From: Rhynchopus euleeides
Lineage: Eukaryota; Euglenozoa; Diplonemea; Diplonemida; Diplonemidae
Assembly (NCBI GenBank): GCA_963210315.1
Contig: OY723247.1
Location: forward strand, 2,232,001 to 2,296,000
DNA: 64,000 bases
Direction: 5' to 3'
Part shown: piece after piece, positions 51,281 to 63,416 of the stretch
Position numbering within the stretch: the first letter of the stretch is position 1
Layout: every line of letters starts with the position of its first letter
The notes under the pieces: generated by a model
Seen by the model: the letters and a program-made list of their open reading frames with translations, nothing else
Told to the model about the DNA's origin: nothing
Databases searched by the model: none
Position numbers and translations under genes: made by a program

Positions 51281-54205
51281 CACCACGGACTAGTCGGGCA
51301 GTGACGGGTGGGGTCGACTAGTCGGGACGACGGGTGAAAACTCGACAGGCGGCACCCGTCGACTCGACGGGTGGCACCCGTCGGCACGACGGGTGAACCT
51401 GCTGAAACGACGGGTGTTCCAGCCATTTCCTGTTGATATGGGCCAATTTCCATTGAAAACTAGGGGAGTACCTTGCATGGCATCAGGTTATTTTTCACGC
51501 CGAACTATCTTCCCTGCACAGACCCACCCCCGATTACTTTCCATTTACAATTCCTAGTTGGTGATGGGGCCTCAAGTGCATGTGCGACGGCTGTTCTCGT
51601 GGATTTTCATTGTTCGAGGGATCTTGACTCTGACAAACTGTGTCAGTTTGACAGAGCAACCTACTTCATGAAGGTGATCACTTTTCTGCCAGGCAAATTT
51701 TCGCCCCAGCCAACCCTTGCACAACCCACAAGGCAGTCTCCAAGATACCGTACCCTCATCACCACCCAGGCCAAGATACCCCAAGATACCATCATCACCA
51801 CCCAGGCCACCCAGACGAGCCACACCAATCAATGCCAGCGGCAAAGCGTACTGCAGCGCAGGCCCTCGCCAGCGCTGTGGACATGACGGTGTTTGTACGT
51901 GCTTGGATCAACACGTATGTTGTCGAGCGTGATGCTGATGGGTTGAGCCACATGGCCCTGAAGCAGCTTCTCGGCAAGCTGGCGGATAATCAAGTCGACT
52001 GATCCCATCATCAGTCTTGCCCTGTACAAAAAGTATGAGAAGGTGGGGGGTGGGGTGATCAGCAAGTCGACCGCGAAGGATGGTCGCACGATGTACGCTG
52101 CCCGTGTCAATAGCGGGTCAGACATCGAGTTTGTCGGGTTGGGCCTCCGGAAGAGCAACGGGAAGGACCACCCGACAGGGCTCAAGGAGATGGCCGACGC
52201 CTGCCCCGCGGCACTGCAGCTATGGTGAAGCTGTACGAGGCGGAGAAGAAACAGGCACAGAAGACCCAGCAGAGCAGGCTGGCCGTAGGCATTTTCGACG
52301 GTGCCTTCGCAACACGGTTGGTGACAGTTGCCGATAAGCAGAAGGATGAGTACAGAACGTGGTTCACGTTCAACTTCCTGAAGCAAATCGCAAGAGTGCA
52401 GAGAGGGGTTTTCGAAAAGGCGAACGTGATGTTTCGGCTCGCCTGCTTAGGGTAGCAGGGGACCATCTTGAGCTGTGGTCGGCATTTAGTAAGATGGGGT
52501 CATCTTCGCACAGGAGCGCGTTTTGTACCACACCACGAAATGACTGGTTGAAACAGCTCCACGCCTGCCACAGGGCTAGCATCCAGGAACTTCATGAAGC
52601 TGGGTTTGAGAGCCTGTACGCAGGGGTCACCCCCCCTGCCGACATAAACGGGTTCATCGCAATACTCGCAGAGATCTTGCCTGATGGACCTGCCGTGCAG
52701 AAGGCTGTCCTTGGCAGCTCAACGTGTTCTAACATGACGGGAAACCAGGCCAGAGATGTTCTGAGTCGCTTACTCACCATTACCAAGACGAAGGGGGTGC
52801 AGCATCTACTCTGTATTTCAATGGAAATGCTTGTGCATTTCCGCTACAACGACATCCCCCATCAAGTACCACCAGGAGGGAAAGTGCGCGAAACAGTTCA
52901 TCTTCTCGCTCATCGCAATGCACATCCTTGTGTTTGTCCTGGAGTGGGTGTCACCTGGGAGAACATCCGAGGGGCGTGGTGTTACATATATCCATTCGAT
53001 GAGCCACTGGTTTGATCCAGAAGATGCACACCCCCTCGCCCTGAGTGACGAGGAACTGGAGAGGGGGAATGGCGTCTCCAAACGCCATGCCCTGAGGGTG
53101 ACATCGCAGCAGACCGCCGAACGGGACCTGCTGCTCTTCGAAATGCAGAGGACCAAAGGCAAGGGGTGCGGCCTGCTGGACCAACCGAGCACCCCGACCC
53201 TCCTGAAGTTCGGCGCGATAAAGCTTTGCTGCTGTGTCACCGCGAGGAACGCTTGTTGGAAGGGAGCAACGGCAGCACTGCAGCGGAGACTCGAGTCCCT
53301 CAGCCTTGGATCTCACGTCACAAAAAGGGGGCGATGGGGCCAACAATTTCTGGGCGACCCGGAAAACACCACTCCAAAGGCAACGCTGCTCGCATGCATC
53401 TGCAAGTCCAAATCCTGGGGCAACAGCGAGGATGTGCCAGAAGTGCCAGAACCAACACCATCCGGTACAGTGCCTGTGCAGCAGCATATCTGCATTGTGT
53501 GCTCCAAAGTTGTCCACACGAGAGAAGCACTGTTTGCGCATTATGATGCTGCACATCGGCCACAAAACAACGCGCCGTGTCAGACCTGCACTGTCACATG
53601 CCAGGAGTGCGGCAAACGGACAAAATCGAAGGGACTGAGCCAGCACTACCTCAGTCACCATTCGCGCGTGCTGACACAAAAGCGTTGCTGTGTTTGTTTC
53701 GAGCTCTTTAAAACCACTGTAAAGCGCGAAGAGCACATGAGATCCGCGCACCCGTAAGTGAGGGGGGGGGTGTTTGGCAGTTCAGGTACGTAGGTGATTT
53801 TGTTTGTCCTCGAGAGCGGAGTGACGTCGTGGGGGAGTTGTCTTGAGGCCCCACCCCCAGGCCCCCTGCCCACCTGGATGGCTCACCCCCCTCCTGGTGG
53901 TCCACCGGTGGGCAGCCCCTTCACCAACTAGGAATTGTAAATGGAAAGTAATGGGGGGGGTGGGTCTGTGCAGGGAAGATAGCTCGGCGTGAAAAATAAC
54001 CTGATGCCATGCAAGGTACTCCCCTAGTTTTCAATGGAAATTGGCCCATATCAACAGGAAATGGCTGGAACACCCGTCGTTTCAGCAGGTTCACCCGTCG
54101 ACTCGACGGGTCCACCCGTCGAGTCGACGGGTGCCACCCGTCGTTTCACCCGTCGTCATTTCACCCGTCGTCCCGACTAGTCGTCCGGGCGACTAGTCCG
54201 TGGTG
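51281..54205. mobile_element. 2.9-kb DNA transposon with long inverted repeats and zinc-finger gene
   Basis: The inverted repeats span 51281-51563 and 53921-54205 and start CACCACGGACTAGTCG. Next to each tip lie several CGACGGGT and ACCCGTCG words in alternating orientation, forming many small palindromes such as CACCCGTCGACTCGACGGGTG cut here to its 8-mers; the inner part of the repeat is simple unique sequence. Both outer flanks read TT next to the tip, so a 2-bp TT target duplication is possible. The interior carries a frameshifted gene ending in C2H2 fingers. CAC-type ends recall the CMC (CACTA/Mirage/Chapaev) group, but no DDE motif was identified, so classification is open. Confidence 0.8.
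51832..53757 (+). pseudogene. Frameshifted gene of the inverted-repeat transposon with C2H2 zinc fingers
   Basis: Coding-like stretches follow one another in different frames, implying breaks near 51985, 52215, 52430 and 52860. Landmarks in order are TVFVRAWINTYVVERDADGL, SGSDIEFVGLGLRKSNGKD, EYRTWFTFNFLKQIARVQRG, RDVLSRLLTITKTKGVQHLL and ALSDEELERGNGVSKRHALR. The last frame (to stop 53755) ends in three C2H2-type fingers: CIVC with H-x4-H near 53490-53555, CQEC near 53601-53660, and CCVC with H-x4-H near 53686-53754. The fingers would bind DNA, perhaps the repeated words in the element's own ends. No transposase catalytic motif was recognised. If the element once moved by itself, this gene is the only candidate for the enzyme. 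Confidence 0.55.
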
Positions 54206-54320
54206 TTCCCCGGAAGAGAACTTGTTTTGTGGGTCACATATATCACACACTGCGTACGCAGGAGGTGTCGGGGAGCTACACGCGGAGACTGCCTTACGCA
54301 ACAAACACATTACAAAACAA

Positions 54321-54357
<37 letters not shown>

Positions 54358-55602
54358 CAGTCCTCTCTTTTACCCACTGCCAAAATATAGACGCCTACAC
54401 ACCCACCCCACCCACCGCAAGTCTTTCGGTGTCGTGAATATCAGTCGTGGAGAACCCCCCACACTGATATTCACACCCTGCTCCTTGATAGCACTCCCCG
54501 CCTCCACCCTCACCCCGTCACAGGAAACCCCCTCTTCAGAACACTTCTTTTTTTAAGCACACTCGTGTGAGCGGAAAGCGCCCCACCACAGCTGCAACCA
54601 AACGTGCTCTATACACTAACCCCACCCTTCATCAGGCTCAGGGTGTGATCAGTTCAGGGTTTTGTGTGTAGAAGCGTCAACGCAACAAACTATCAAGCAG
54701 GCGAGAGAATCAAGAGGGGGGCAAGAGTGACAGAAGCGGACAGAGTACGCCGAGCTGCGTGGTTGTTCTGAAGAGAGAGGGACAGTAACTACGCCGTGCG
54801 TAACTACGGGCTGAGGGAGTACGCCGAGCTGCGCGTATTTTGAGGTCAGAGAGGGACAGTAACTACGCCGAGCTGCGTGTATCTTACAGAGAGGGGCAGT
54901 AACAACGCCGTGCTGCGTGTAACAAACAGAGAGGGACAGTAACTACGCCGAGCTGCGTGTATCTTACAGAGAGGGACAGTAACAACGCCGTGCTGCGTGT
55001 AACAAACAGAGAGGGACAGTAACTACGCCGAGCTGCGTAACAGAGAAGATGGCCACTCTGGATTGGGACACCCTGAAGGTTCCCGACCCCGCCCACCCCG
55101 ACAACGAGCCAGCAGAGCGTCGCCCCGAGTGCATATTCGAAACCTGCAATACAACGCACACAGTGTAGAAGCGTCAACGCAACAAACAAAAGGAAATTCA
55201 TCAGAGCGGTTGTAGCTGTGAAGTGATAGGGCGCTTTTCGGCGTTAGATATTCATTCGCCCCACCCCCCACCCCCTCCACCCCACCCCTACACATCACCG
55301 CAAAGCAACGATACAACACACCCCAAATCATAGTCCCACCCACCCCCCAATTTTTTTTGTGTGAGCAAGCCGGCCAAAAATTGGCCCGGGGCTCTTCTGT
55401 TCCCTGGCCTCTCCTTCTTCTGCCACCGCCGCACCCTTTGCAACCCTACCCCGTCCCCTCTCGCCTCCGCCCCTGGAAATGCGTGTCTGGCTCGCAGCCT
55501 CTGTCTGAGCTGAGCCAACTCCTCTCACACCCCAGACTCCGGTCTGCAGTGCTGTCGGGGGGGTGGGTGGAGGCGTTGCCCAATCTCCTGAGAATCTGCG
55601 CG
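54206..55602. other. Intergenic region with microsatellite and tandem repeats
   Basis: Contains a CT microsatellite at about 54326-54356, two copies of GTAGAAGCGTCAACGCAACA (54669 and 55164) flanking a 40-bp tandem array, and pyrimidine-rich sequence from 55254 on. GTCAACGCAACAAAC also occurs at 58905. The start of the cyclase at 55603 lacks a clear leader; an open frame extends upstream to 55357. Confidence 0.5.
54848..55042. repeat. 40-bp tandem repeat arranged as an 80-bp dimer
   Basis: Two 40-bp monomer types alternate: AGAGAGGGACAGTAACTACG and AGAGAGGGGCAGTAACAACG starts, ending TGTATCTTAC and TGTAACAAAC respectively. The array is A-B-A-B-A with the last unit shortened. Looser copies of the CAGTAACTACGCCG core extend upstream to about 54780. 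Confidence 0.8.
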
Positions 55603-58600
55603 ATGCGGATGAGGTCCAACGAATGGCCGGCCAGGCTGTCGGTTCTAAATCCGATCTGCGTGCTGATCTGCTGCTTTGCTGGCGGGGCTGCCGGTGACAC
55701 CATTCTCAAGGAGCCCTTCGATGACTCCCTCACTTCGGTTCAACTTGCCATCGTCTCTGTTGTCAGCGCGTTGACAGGGGCCTTGTGCCTGGGTCTGTTT
55801 GCCTGGCTCCTCTCTGGGCGCACGGCCCGTCTCTCCTTCATGATGGCCCTCCTCGTGTGGTGTTCGATTTTTATCGTTGTGCTCGTCACAACCAGCGTGA
55901 TGTATTCGGCATCGCGCACAGAAATCCAAGACAGGGTGGACCAGCTGCTGGTCTCAACCGCCAGCATCGCGGGTGTTGTCCAGAACGACTTCAACGTGGG
56001 CCCTGCAGTCCTCAGGCAGATTGCTGCGAATGTGCGCTCCAACTCGTTGGATGTGGAGGGGTTGTTCCCGGTGCCGCAGCTTTACCTCAGAGACATGTAT
56101 TTCTCGGTGATCAACACGACGAGCAGCATCTTCTCCATCTACTTCGGGACAGAGCAGGGGTCGATGATTGGGTTCAGCAAGCGGAGTACAGAGAGCATGT
56201 GGCTTTCCTTCAAAAAGCTTGGGGCGATGCCCGCTGGGTTTCGTGGCTGCGAGTTCCCCTACGATGCAGGCGCGAGTCTGCCCGATGTGAACTGCACGGC
56301 GTACCGCGATGCAGGGCTCTGTGGGAAGGGTGAAAACGACTACAACTGCACCAAGACCTGCGACATTGTCGACCGCCGCGCCTGCGCCTTGGGGCACGCA
56401 CTGATCTTTGACACAAAGTACGACAGGGATGCAGCACCAGAGGATCTTGTGATATGGCCGTCGAAGGGGACTTCCCATCCGTTTGACCCTCGAGGGAGGC
56501 CGTGGTATAACCTCAACAATCGTGACGTGGGTTGGTCGGACCCCTATGTGTATTTCTTGCAGAAAAACGTGGGGCTGACCAGCATGATTGGCCTGCAAAG
56601 GAACGGGACGAAGCTCGGGGTGGCAGCGGTTGACTACACCCTGACGACGATGGGTCAGATGATGCGCAGCATGTCGCCCAGCAGGCACGGCCACATGATG
56701 GTCATCGACATACACGGCGTGCTACTCGCCTCCGGCCTCCCCGAAGCGCAGCTGCAGGAAGCGCTCGGCGGGATTTCCAAAATCAGCCTGATAAATGTGT
56801 TCAACATCGCCAAAGCAGACTCACCTCTCCGCTTGCCTGTGGAGGCTGTCGTAAAACGCTTCAGGGCACTCTCCCATGCCCTCGCCGGCACGTCTCTGAT
56901 GCAAGAGCGTGGAAACGTGGTAGTCTCCGTCCCCGTGGATGTGGGAAACCTGCAATTCCTCCTCCTCGTGACAGTCCCACACTCCGACATGATGGAGTCA
57001 GCGGTGCACGCCTTCAACAACGCCGTCTACATCGGTGTCGGGATCAGTGTCGCTGATGTACGGGCCTGCTGATGTTCGGCATCATCGTACTCTTCCTCAG
57101 GCCGCTGTGCATCCTCGCAGCCGACATGGACAGGGTGGCGTGGATGAAGCTGGAAGAGGTCAGCTTCCCGTCGAGCTACATCCACGAGCTTGCGTGGATG
57201 CAGGACTCCTTCAAGCTGATGGTGGCGGCGTTGGAGGGTTTCCGCGAATACATCCCACAGGACATGCTGCGCAACGGATACGAATCGGAGGACCGCGAGT
57301 CTGTCGAGCTCGCCGTCGTCTTCACCGACATCCGCTCCTCCACGCCCCTGTGGGACGCCTCCCCCGAGGGCATGTGCAAGGCGATCCGCCTCCACAACCA
57401 CGTCATCCGCCTCTGCATCCATGAGTTCGGGGGCTACGAGGTGAAGACCATCGGGGATGCATTCATGGTCACCTTCGATGACCCGGCAGCCGCCCTCCTC
57501 TTCAGCATGAGGGTGCAGATCGACCTGCTGCAGGCACCGTGGCCCGACGAGATCATGGAGCTGGATCTGTGCAGGCCCTCCGACGACGCCATGTGGGGGG
57601 GGCTGTGTGTGCGCGTGGGGGTGCACTATGGGGATTGCCACGTGGAACGCACGCCGGGCGGGCAGACGGACTACCTCGGGCCGGCCGTCATCACAGCGTC
57701 ACGCCTCGAGGGGGTCTGCATCGGGGGCGCGGTGGCCACGACGCAGGACACGCTGGATAGCGTGGAGTTGAAGAGCATCGGCAACCCGCTGGTGATCCGG
57801 GTGGGCAACGTGGCACTCCGTGGGATGCACGACGCCGTGTCCGTGTTTCTGCTGCTGCCGACGAGGCTGGTCAACCGCAGGAAGCGCGTAGAGCCCGAGC
57901 TGCAGACGGCTGTGGCACAGCGGTCGCTGTTTACCAGCTCGGACACGGTGTCCGTCTCCTCTTCGAGCTCTGCGACTTCAAAAGTAGCTCAGCGCTTTCG
58001 AGAAAGGCTGGCGCATGTTGGCTGTGCTGTGATAGCTCACATTGAGGTGCGCTTCACTGGGTCGTTGGTCACCGGGAGCCATGACGACCCTGTCACCCGG
58101 GTGAACGAGGTTGCCGCCAGGGTGTTGGGTTCTGTGGTCGACAGCAACGGGGCTGTGATCGCCTTCCTGGGGCAGACGGTGATCCTCAGCTGGAATGCTT
58201 CCCGCCCCTACCACAGCCCCTTCGGCGCGTCTGCCAAGTTCATGGAGTCTGTGCACCGCACCTCTGTCGGGGGGAGCGAGTCCCTCTTCATCGGGGTCAG
58301 CTCGGGCCCAGTCATGACGGGCAGCGCGGGGGCATTGGGGCAGAAGTTCATTACAACCCTTGGGTCTCCATTGGGGCTGTCCACCCTGCTGGCACAGTCT
58401 GCCATGGCCCTGGGCGTGTTCGGGCTGTACAGCACCATCACCAGCAAGGTGTCGTATGGGAGCCGGCTCACTCTACGCCCGGTGGACGAATGGACGCTTG
58501 CATCGACCAGCCAACATATCGTGGTGTACCAGATGGATCCTCCCAGTGCTGCTGTGCAGCAGCCTGCCGTGTCCAACCCTTTGGAGCCTCATGCCTGGGA

Positions 58601-58784
58601 CAAGGTACCCGAGGCTGAATGGGGCTGGTCAGGCAAGTACTCACAGGCGTTCCGCGAGAAGGACTACGAATCAATCGCCACCAACTGCCCTGTGGATGAC
58701 ACAGTAGCGCATCAGGTTGCGGAGCTGCTGCGTAGCAACGACCATCTCCGAAAGCCGATACCCGCTGACTTCCTCAGCATGTGA
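55603..58784 (+). pseudogene. Second receptor-type adenylate cyclase, one frameshift, catalytic Asn replaced
   Basis: The domain order matches the cyclase at 31370: signal-like segment, two hydrophobic segments, Cache-type sensor (DPRGRPWYN at 56489), membrane span, linker LAADMDRVAWMKLEEV, class III cyclase domain, degenerate second cyclase-like domain (FIGVSSGPVMTGSAG, then GQKFITTLG) and a C-terminal helical tail. The first frame stops at 57070; the continuation is in the -1 frame and the change must fall between about 57055 and 57072, inside the third membrane span. Both metal Asps (FTDIRSST at 57321, KTIGDAF at 57444), the Lys and the Asp of DYLG are kept, but DYLGPAVITASRLEG has Ile (57690-57692) where the transition-state Asn belongs. 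Either a decaying gene, or an assembly error plus an already impaired enzyme. The start is ATG 55603; ATG 55609 is close by. Confidence 0.75.
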
Positions 58785-61607
58785 TCAATACACGATCTCC
58801 TCCTCTGATGAAAATGGGCCCTGCAGCTGATGCGTCTCAAGGATTCTGGGGTGGTGGTCGTGGTGGCACTCGTGTGGGCAGGGTTATTTTTTTGTGTTTA
58901 GAATGTCAACGCAACAAACGAGAGCTCTTTGTCAGAGTTGGGGAAGGAAAGGTCGCAGTCCTGAGAACGAAATGAACAATCTCGAGCCCTATCCAGATCC
59001 CCTGAACGAAGGAGCTGGCTCATCTGGCTGCATGTTGCATCGCCTCATGCCACTTCCTCTTTTTGTCTTTATGTTTGTTCCGCCCCAGATGGCGGGACCG
59101 TGTTTCCGGTGACGACAAGTCTTTTCTTCAGGAGAGGCACGCATATCACACACACAGCTGTTCCGAATTCCTGATGCAACCACCTTATTATCGTGGGAGC
59201 CATCCCAGCCATCCCAGGGTAAGCGCCGTCGATGTTGTCTCCACAAAAGGAGTCTGTCAGTGTTTCTCCTTTATGTCAATTGACGGCGGATTTTCAGTGC
59301 AGACCTTCTGGTGATGGCACGTTCCGAACCCAGCCTCTTTCCTCTTGAACAGGATTCTCAGTCTTGTCTTGTGAGGACACCGGTGACTCACACAGTCCAT
59401 GCCATGCTATTCAAACACATGGGAGCTCACTTTATTTATTCTCTGAAAAGTGGTGCCTGTTGGAGAGAACCACGCTGACTATTATTCGTTGTCAGTTTTT
59501 TTCGTGGTTTTTTGGTTTTGAAGATTCCACCGCGTGCAACCAGTTCCGCGTCACTGCCTTGTGACCTGGCCAACCCTTTGTCATGCGAAGGGAGTTGAGA
59601 AGTGTGTGCGGAAGCGCCATCACATCAAACAAACGGTGCGAAGGAGTTCGGGGAAGAAGACTGAAGTAAACAACTTTTCTTTTACAGTTCGGCTGTTTTG
59701 TTTCCCTTCAGACACGGCTTTGATGCAGATCCCCTCTCCACACCGGCGTGATGCAATCCGAAAAGGACGGCAACACAAGCTGAGCATGGAGGGGAGGGGG
59801 AAGTCCAAAGCGGGGCACAGTGATGGGGCATGCATGCGACTCCTCTTTGAACGATTTTTGAACGATTTTTGGCCGTGCTCGTAGCATTCCCCGTTGAGGG
59901 GGTCGCTATTTCGTGTTCTCCTGGCCGCACGGAGGCATTGCCTTACGTCGCCTCTTCCTCTTTTCCTTTGGTGGTGTGTTGGTCTGGCACAGAGGGCGGG
60001 ACCGTGCTGATATGCACAGTGACGACTCTCCCTTTTGTTTTGTGCCCGCCTCCACCGAGATTCGGCTGATGCCTCTCAGACTGGGGGCGGGCGGTCGCCG
60101 ACCCTTTTCTGTACGAGGTTTTCCACAGGCTGCACACCTGCCCCGCGGCTGTGTGGCAGTCTTCGCGGAGTGCAATGCGAAGGTCTGGCCTGACGTGGTG
60201 TGACTATTTAGACTCCAGGTGTCTCCACCCTTCCTGGTCTGGGGAGCCTCGGTACCCAAGCAGTTTTCGGTCATGCCCTGGACCACGGCCGTGCTAGACT
60301 CCTGGTGCAGGCACCCGTCATGGTCCGGGGACGGCCCCCCCAGGCAGTTTAACGTCTTACCCAGGACCCAAACTGACGAGAGTGGGGCTCTTTTATTCTG
60401 TTCGGGGCCTCCTCGGCAACGCCCCCCCCACCCCCCCCTCCCTTTTTCCTGCTGCGAGTCGTCTCACCTTTTCTCACTGGTCTGCACTTCTAGAGCAGGC
60501 ACCCACCACTGCCGTTCGTGCGTACAACACACATACCCAGATCCTTTCCGCGGGCACTCGCTCTCCATGGCAACGGCTGGCTTCCTAGCCGTAACCCGTG
60601 CATGGACAAGGCTGTCCTCAAGTCACATCACACACACGCACACCCTCGGGTTGATTCCAACCCCAAAAAGCAAGACAAACCAACACATCCCAGCAATCCA
60701 AAGTATGATGATTTCTGTCGGTGCCTTCTTTCGGCATTCGTGCATGTCACCACCCCCGTTGGATTGCCCACCGGGGCGGTGGTGGTGTCGACCTGTCCAC
60801 TAAGTGCTGTGGACTGCGCCACACAAGTTGGGCACACCCAAAAATAATCAACCGGCAAAAAAAAACACAGGCGATGGGGAAGAACAAGAGAGAGCCAGTG
60901 TGGGGGGTTGAGAGAGCCCTTTTCTTGCTCTGTCCAGCGAGTGTTGTGTTCTGTTGTGCCACACATATATAATTCACAAGAAGGCGGGGGGAGGCGGGGG
61001 GGGCGGGGGGAGACGAATAATACTTTGCCAAATCCAGACGGATCAGGAAGGGGGGGGGGGGGGCGTGGGGAATACCGGGACGGGGAGGTGGGGTGGGGCC
61101 AGTCCAATAAAGGGGCATCTGCCCGTGCGTGGAAAAAAACACAGCCCTCCTTTCTTTTTGTTTCTGGGCCGTGCCAACAGGAGGGGAAGCCAGCCTCGCC
61201 ACCCCCCACCCCCTCGCCCCACAACCTGCATATTGAGTGAAGGGAGGTCGTTCCTGTGATTCATTCTACTCCGATTTCACTACCCCCCCCCCTCCCCCCA
61301 CCTTTTCTGCATTTTTGAATGCAAGGTCCAACACCCAATAGCCCACTCTCCTCAATCTACTTTCTGCCCCACACATCCACACCCCACACCCACCTACCCC
61401 TTGTCACAGGCGACACCACTACAGCACCCTCGCAGCTGCAGGGGGAGAATCTTCCCCCTCTCTCTCTCCTGTGATCTGCTCTTCTGCTATCTATTTCTAT
61501 TCTTCTCTACACAACAAAAAAAAAGGCCACCGGCTTTGGCTGTGCCTCCGCCACACGCCCTCGACAAGGCGGGCCCTGTTTGCCCCACCCTATCAGACAC
61601 GCCCTGC
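58785..61607. other. Intergenic region with LINE remnant and low-complexity tracts
   Basis: No host gene is recognised. The minus-strand LINE 3' end lies at 59848-60101. TGCATATTGAGTGAAGGGAG at about 61228 repeats a motif found in intron 2 of the first gene (3799). G-runs lie near 61050-61062 and a pyrimidine-rich tract before 61608 may be the leader of the next gene. Confidence 0.45.
59848..60101 (-). mobile_element. LINE 3' end fragment, minus strand
   Basis: This stretch is the reverse complement of the 3' UTR of the truncated LINE at 46743-46993, nearly base for base, including the GCGACCCCCTCAACGGGGAA block. The tail reads GGCCAAAAATCG and then TTCAAAAATCGTTCAAAG, with one extra A compared with the other copy. 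Homology stops at 60101, giving a strongly 5'-truncated insertion of about 254 bp with no coding sequence. Confidence 0.8.
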
Positions 61608-63348
61608 ATGGTGCAGATTCGGACTGACGTATTGGCAGCGGACCCCTCGTCGCCCGCCTCGCCCCCGTCACCAACAAGCCTCTCCGCGCTAGACCATGTC
61701 GCCTCATTCACCGCATCCCTGCGGCAGGGATGTGACTGGGCTGTGGACATCCAGGCGGACGTGAGGGGCCCTCCAGATGCCTTCCTGCGTTATGCCGAGG
61801 CGTGCAGGTGTGAGATGTCGCCCTACATCGCAGACAAGCTGTATAGAGTCTCCGATGCAACCCCCCTGAACCTGCCTGACAAGGCTGCCCGAGTGATGTA
61901 TGCAATGCCACAGCTTTGAGGCGAGAGGTTGGGGGATGGGGTGGGGCTTGGCCCCACTGACACAGCATTGGCAACCTTTGTCACCCCCCCCCCCCCCCCA
62001 CACACACAACAACGACACCAACCACCCCTTCAGCTCCGGCGGGAAGTGCGTGCGTTTTCGCAGCCCAGAGGTGAGTGACTTCCTCGAGGATTTGTTTGTC
62101 GCTGTGCGGGATGCCCCTTGCAAGGGGCTGAACGGGCACTCAACAGAGGTGGTGCTGCAGCCGTGGGACCTGAGCCACTGCCACGTGGTGACCACAAAGC
62201 CCGACGCAGACATGGCCATTGTGTTCCACGCCAAGGAGTTCCCCCGGGAATACCGGCACACCTTCGCCTCTCCGGTCCTCCCCCTTGGCGACCCAAGCAT
62301 GGGCGGCGCGAGCGACCCGCGCATCGGCTCCCATGTCTCCTCTGAGGATGCCAACTACCACCTCCGCAACTACATCTACCTGCTCAGCACCAACAGGGTG
62401 TACCTGCTGGACCCCACCTGCGAGGCCTACCCGCGGTACTTCGTGGCGCAGGCGGGGTGCGAGTTCCACACCTTCCCCGAATGGAGGCTGGGGCATCTTG
62501 TGGGGGACGTCAACAGCCTGGAGGGCCACGGCATCCTCGTTGCGCCTCGCGGTGCCTTCACCTTGACCCACCGCCTCTCCGATGCGGTGCACAGGCTGCA
62601 TGCCCTGCTGGAGGCTGGCCGCCACCCGCCCCTCCACAGCCTGCTGCTGGCCTCCCACGCTGCCCCGGAGCAGCAGCAGGAGGGCCTCTGCAGGGCTGTG
62701 GAGGCTGCAGCGTCCGACGTGGCGTCGCTGCTGCAGAAGGCAAACCTGCGTGACCTCAAGGAGTTCCTCCACAGGGGGTCCCACGCGCTGGGCACGGCGG
62801 AGGGAGTGCCGCAGGCGCCTGCCCTGACGCGTGAGGAACATCTCTACTACCATGAGGCGATGACGGCGCGGCTGCCGCAGGGCGCAGGGAGGTCGTTGGT
62901 GCACATTGCTGCTGTGGAGGTGGAGCGGAGGGAGGGCGACGCGGCGGCGGAGGTGGCGCGCGAGATGCAGGAGCTTCTGGGCGACGGGGTGGCAGAGGCG
63001 CATGCGATGGAGGCGCTGGAGGCGACGCGGTGCCGCAACAGCAGGGTGTCCGCCTTCCGTGCCAGGCAGCTCCTGGAGACGGTGCACCCGCAGTACCGCG
63101 CGGAGGCGACGTCGCAGCTCTTTGGGTCTGTGGCGTATCCCATGGATCTTGCCGTGCCTGCCTGCAAGGATATGTTCTACGCAGAGGGTGCTCTGGAGGC
63201 GCTAGCCCTGCATGCCGCAGAGGGTGTGCCGCTGGAGGCTGCGTGCACCTTCGTGTCGACACGGCGTGATGCTGCCATCCGTGCGAAGATCCGGAAGGAG
63301 CAGGTGGCGCGTCAGCAACAGAGGGCAGCCGACGATGCCAAGATGTGA
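61608..63348 (+). CDS. Hypothetical protein, two exons
   Basis: Exon 1 is 61608-61897 and exon 2 is 62034-63348; the 136-bp intron starts GTATGC and ends in CTTCAG, and the junction completes an Ile codon so that DKAARV continues into ISGGKCVRFRSP. The product has 534 residues. The first half looks globular, with motifs such as FLRYAEACRCEMSPYIADKL, VVTTKPDADMAIVFHAKEFP and YIYLLSTNRVYLLDPTCEAY. The second half is mostly helical and Ala/Glu/Arg-rich (AVEVERREGDAAAEVAREMQ), consistent with a coiled coil. No membrane segment or signal peptide is seen. No family is recognised. The start is the first ATG of the open frame that begins the globular part; an upstream exon cannot be ruled out because the frame is open to 61401. 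Confidence 0.65.
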
Positions 63349-63416
63349 GATATTTACTGCGGATGGGGTGTGTTTCCGGGGGGGGGGGGGGGCATATGTT
63401 TGGTTTTTTTGGTTTT

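Noticed and set aside
54323..54360. CT-rich tract as a splice acceptor for a gene
   Set aside because: No coding exon follows; it is a microsatellite directly downstream of the transposon.
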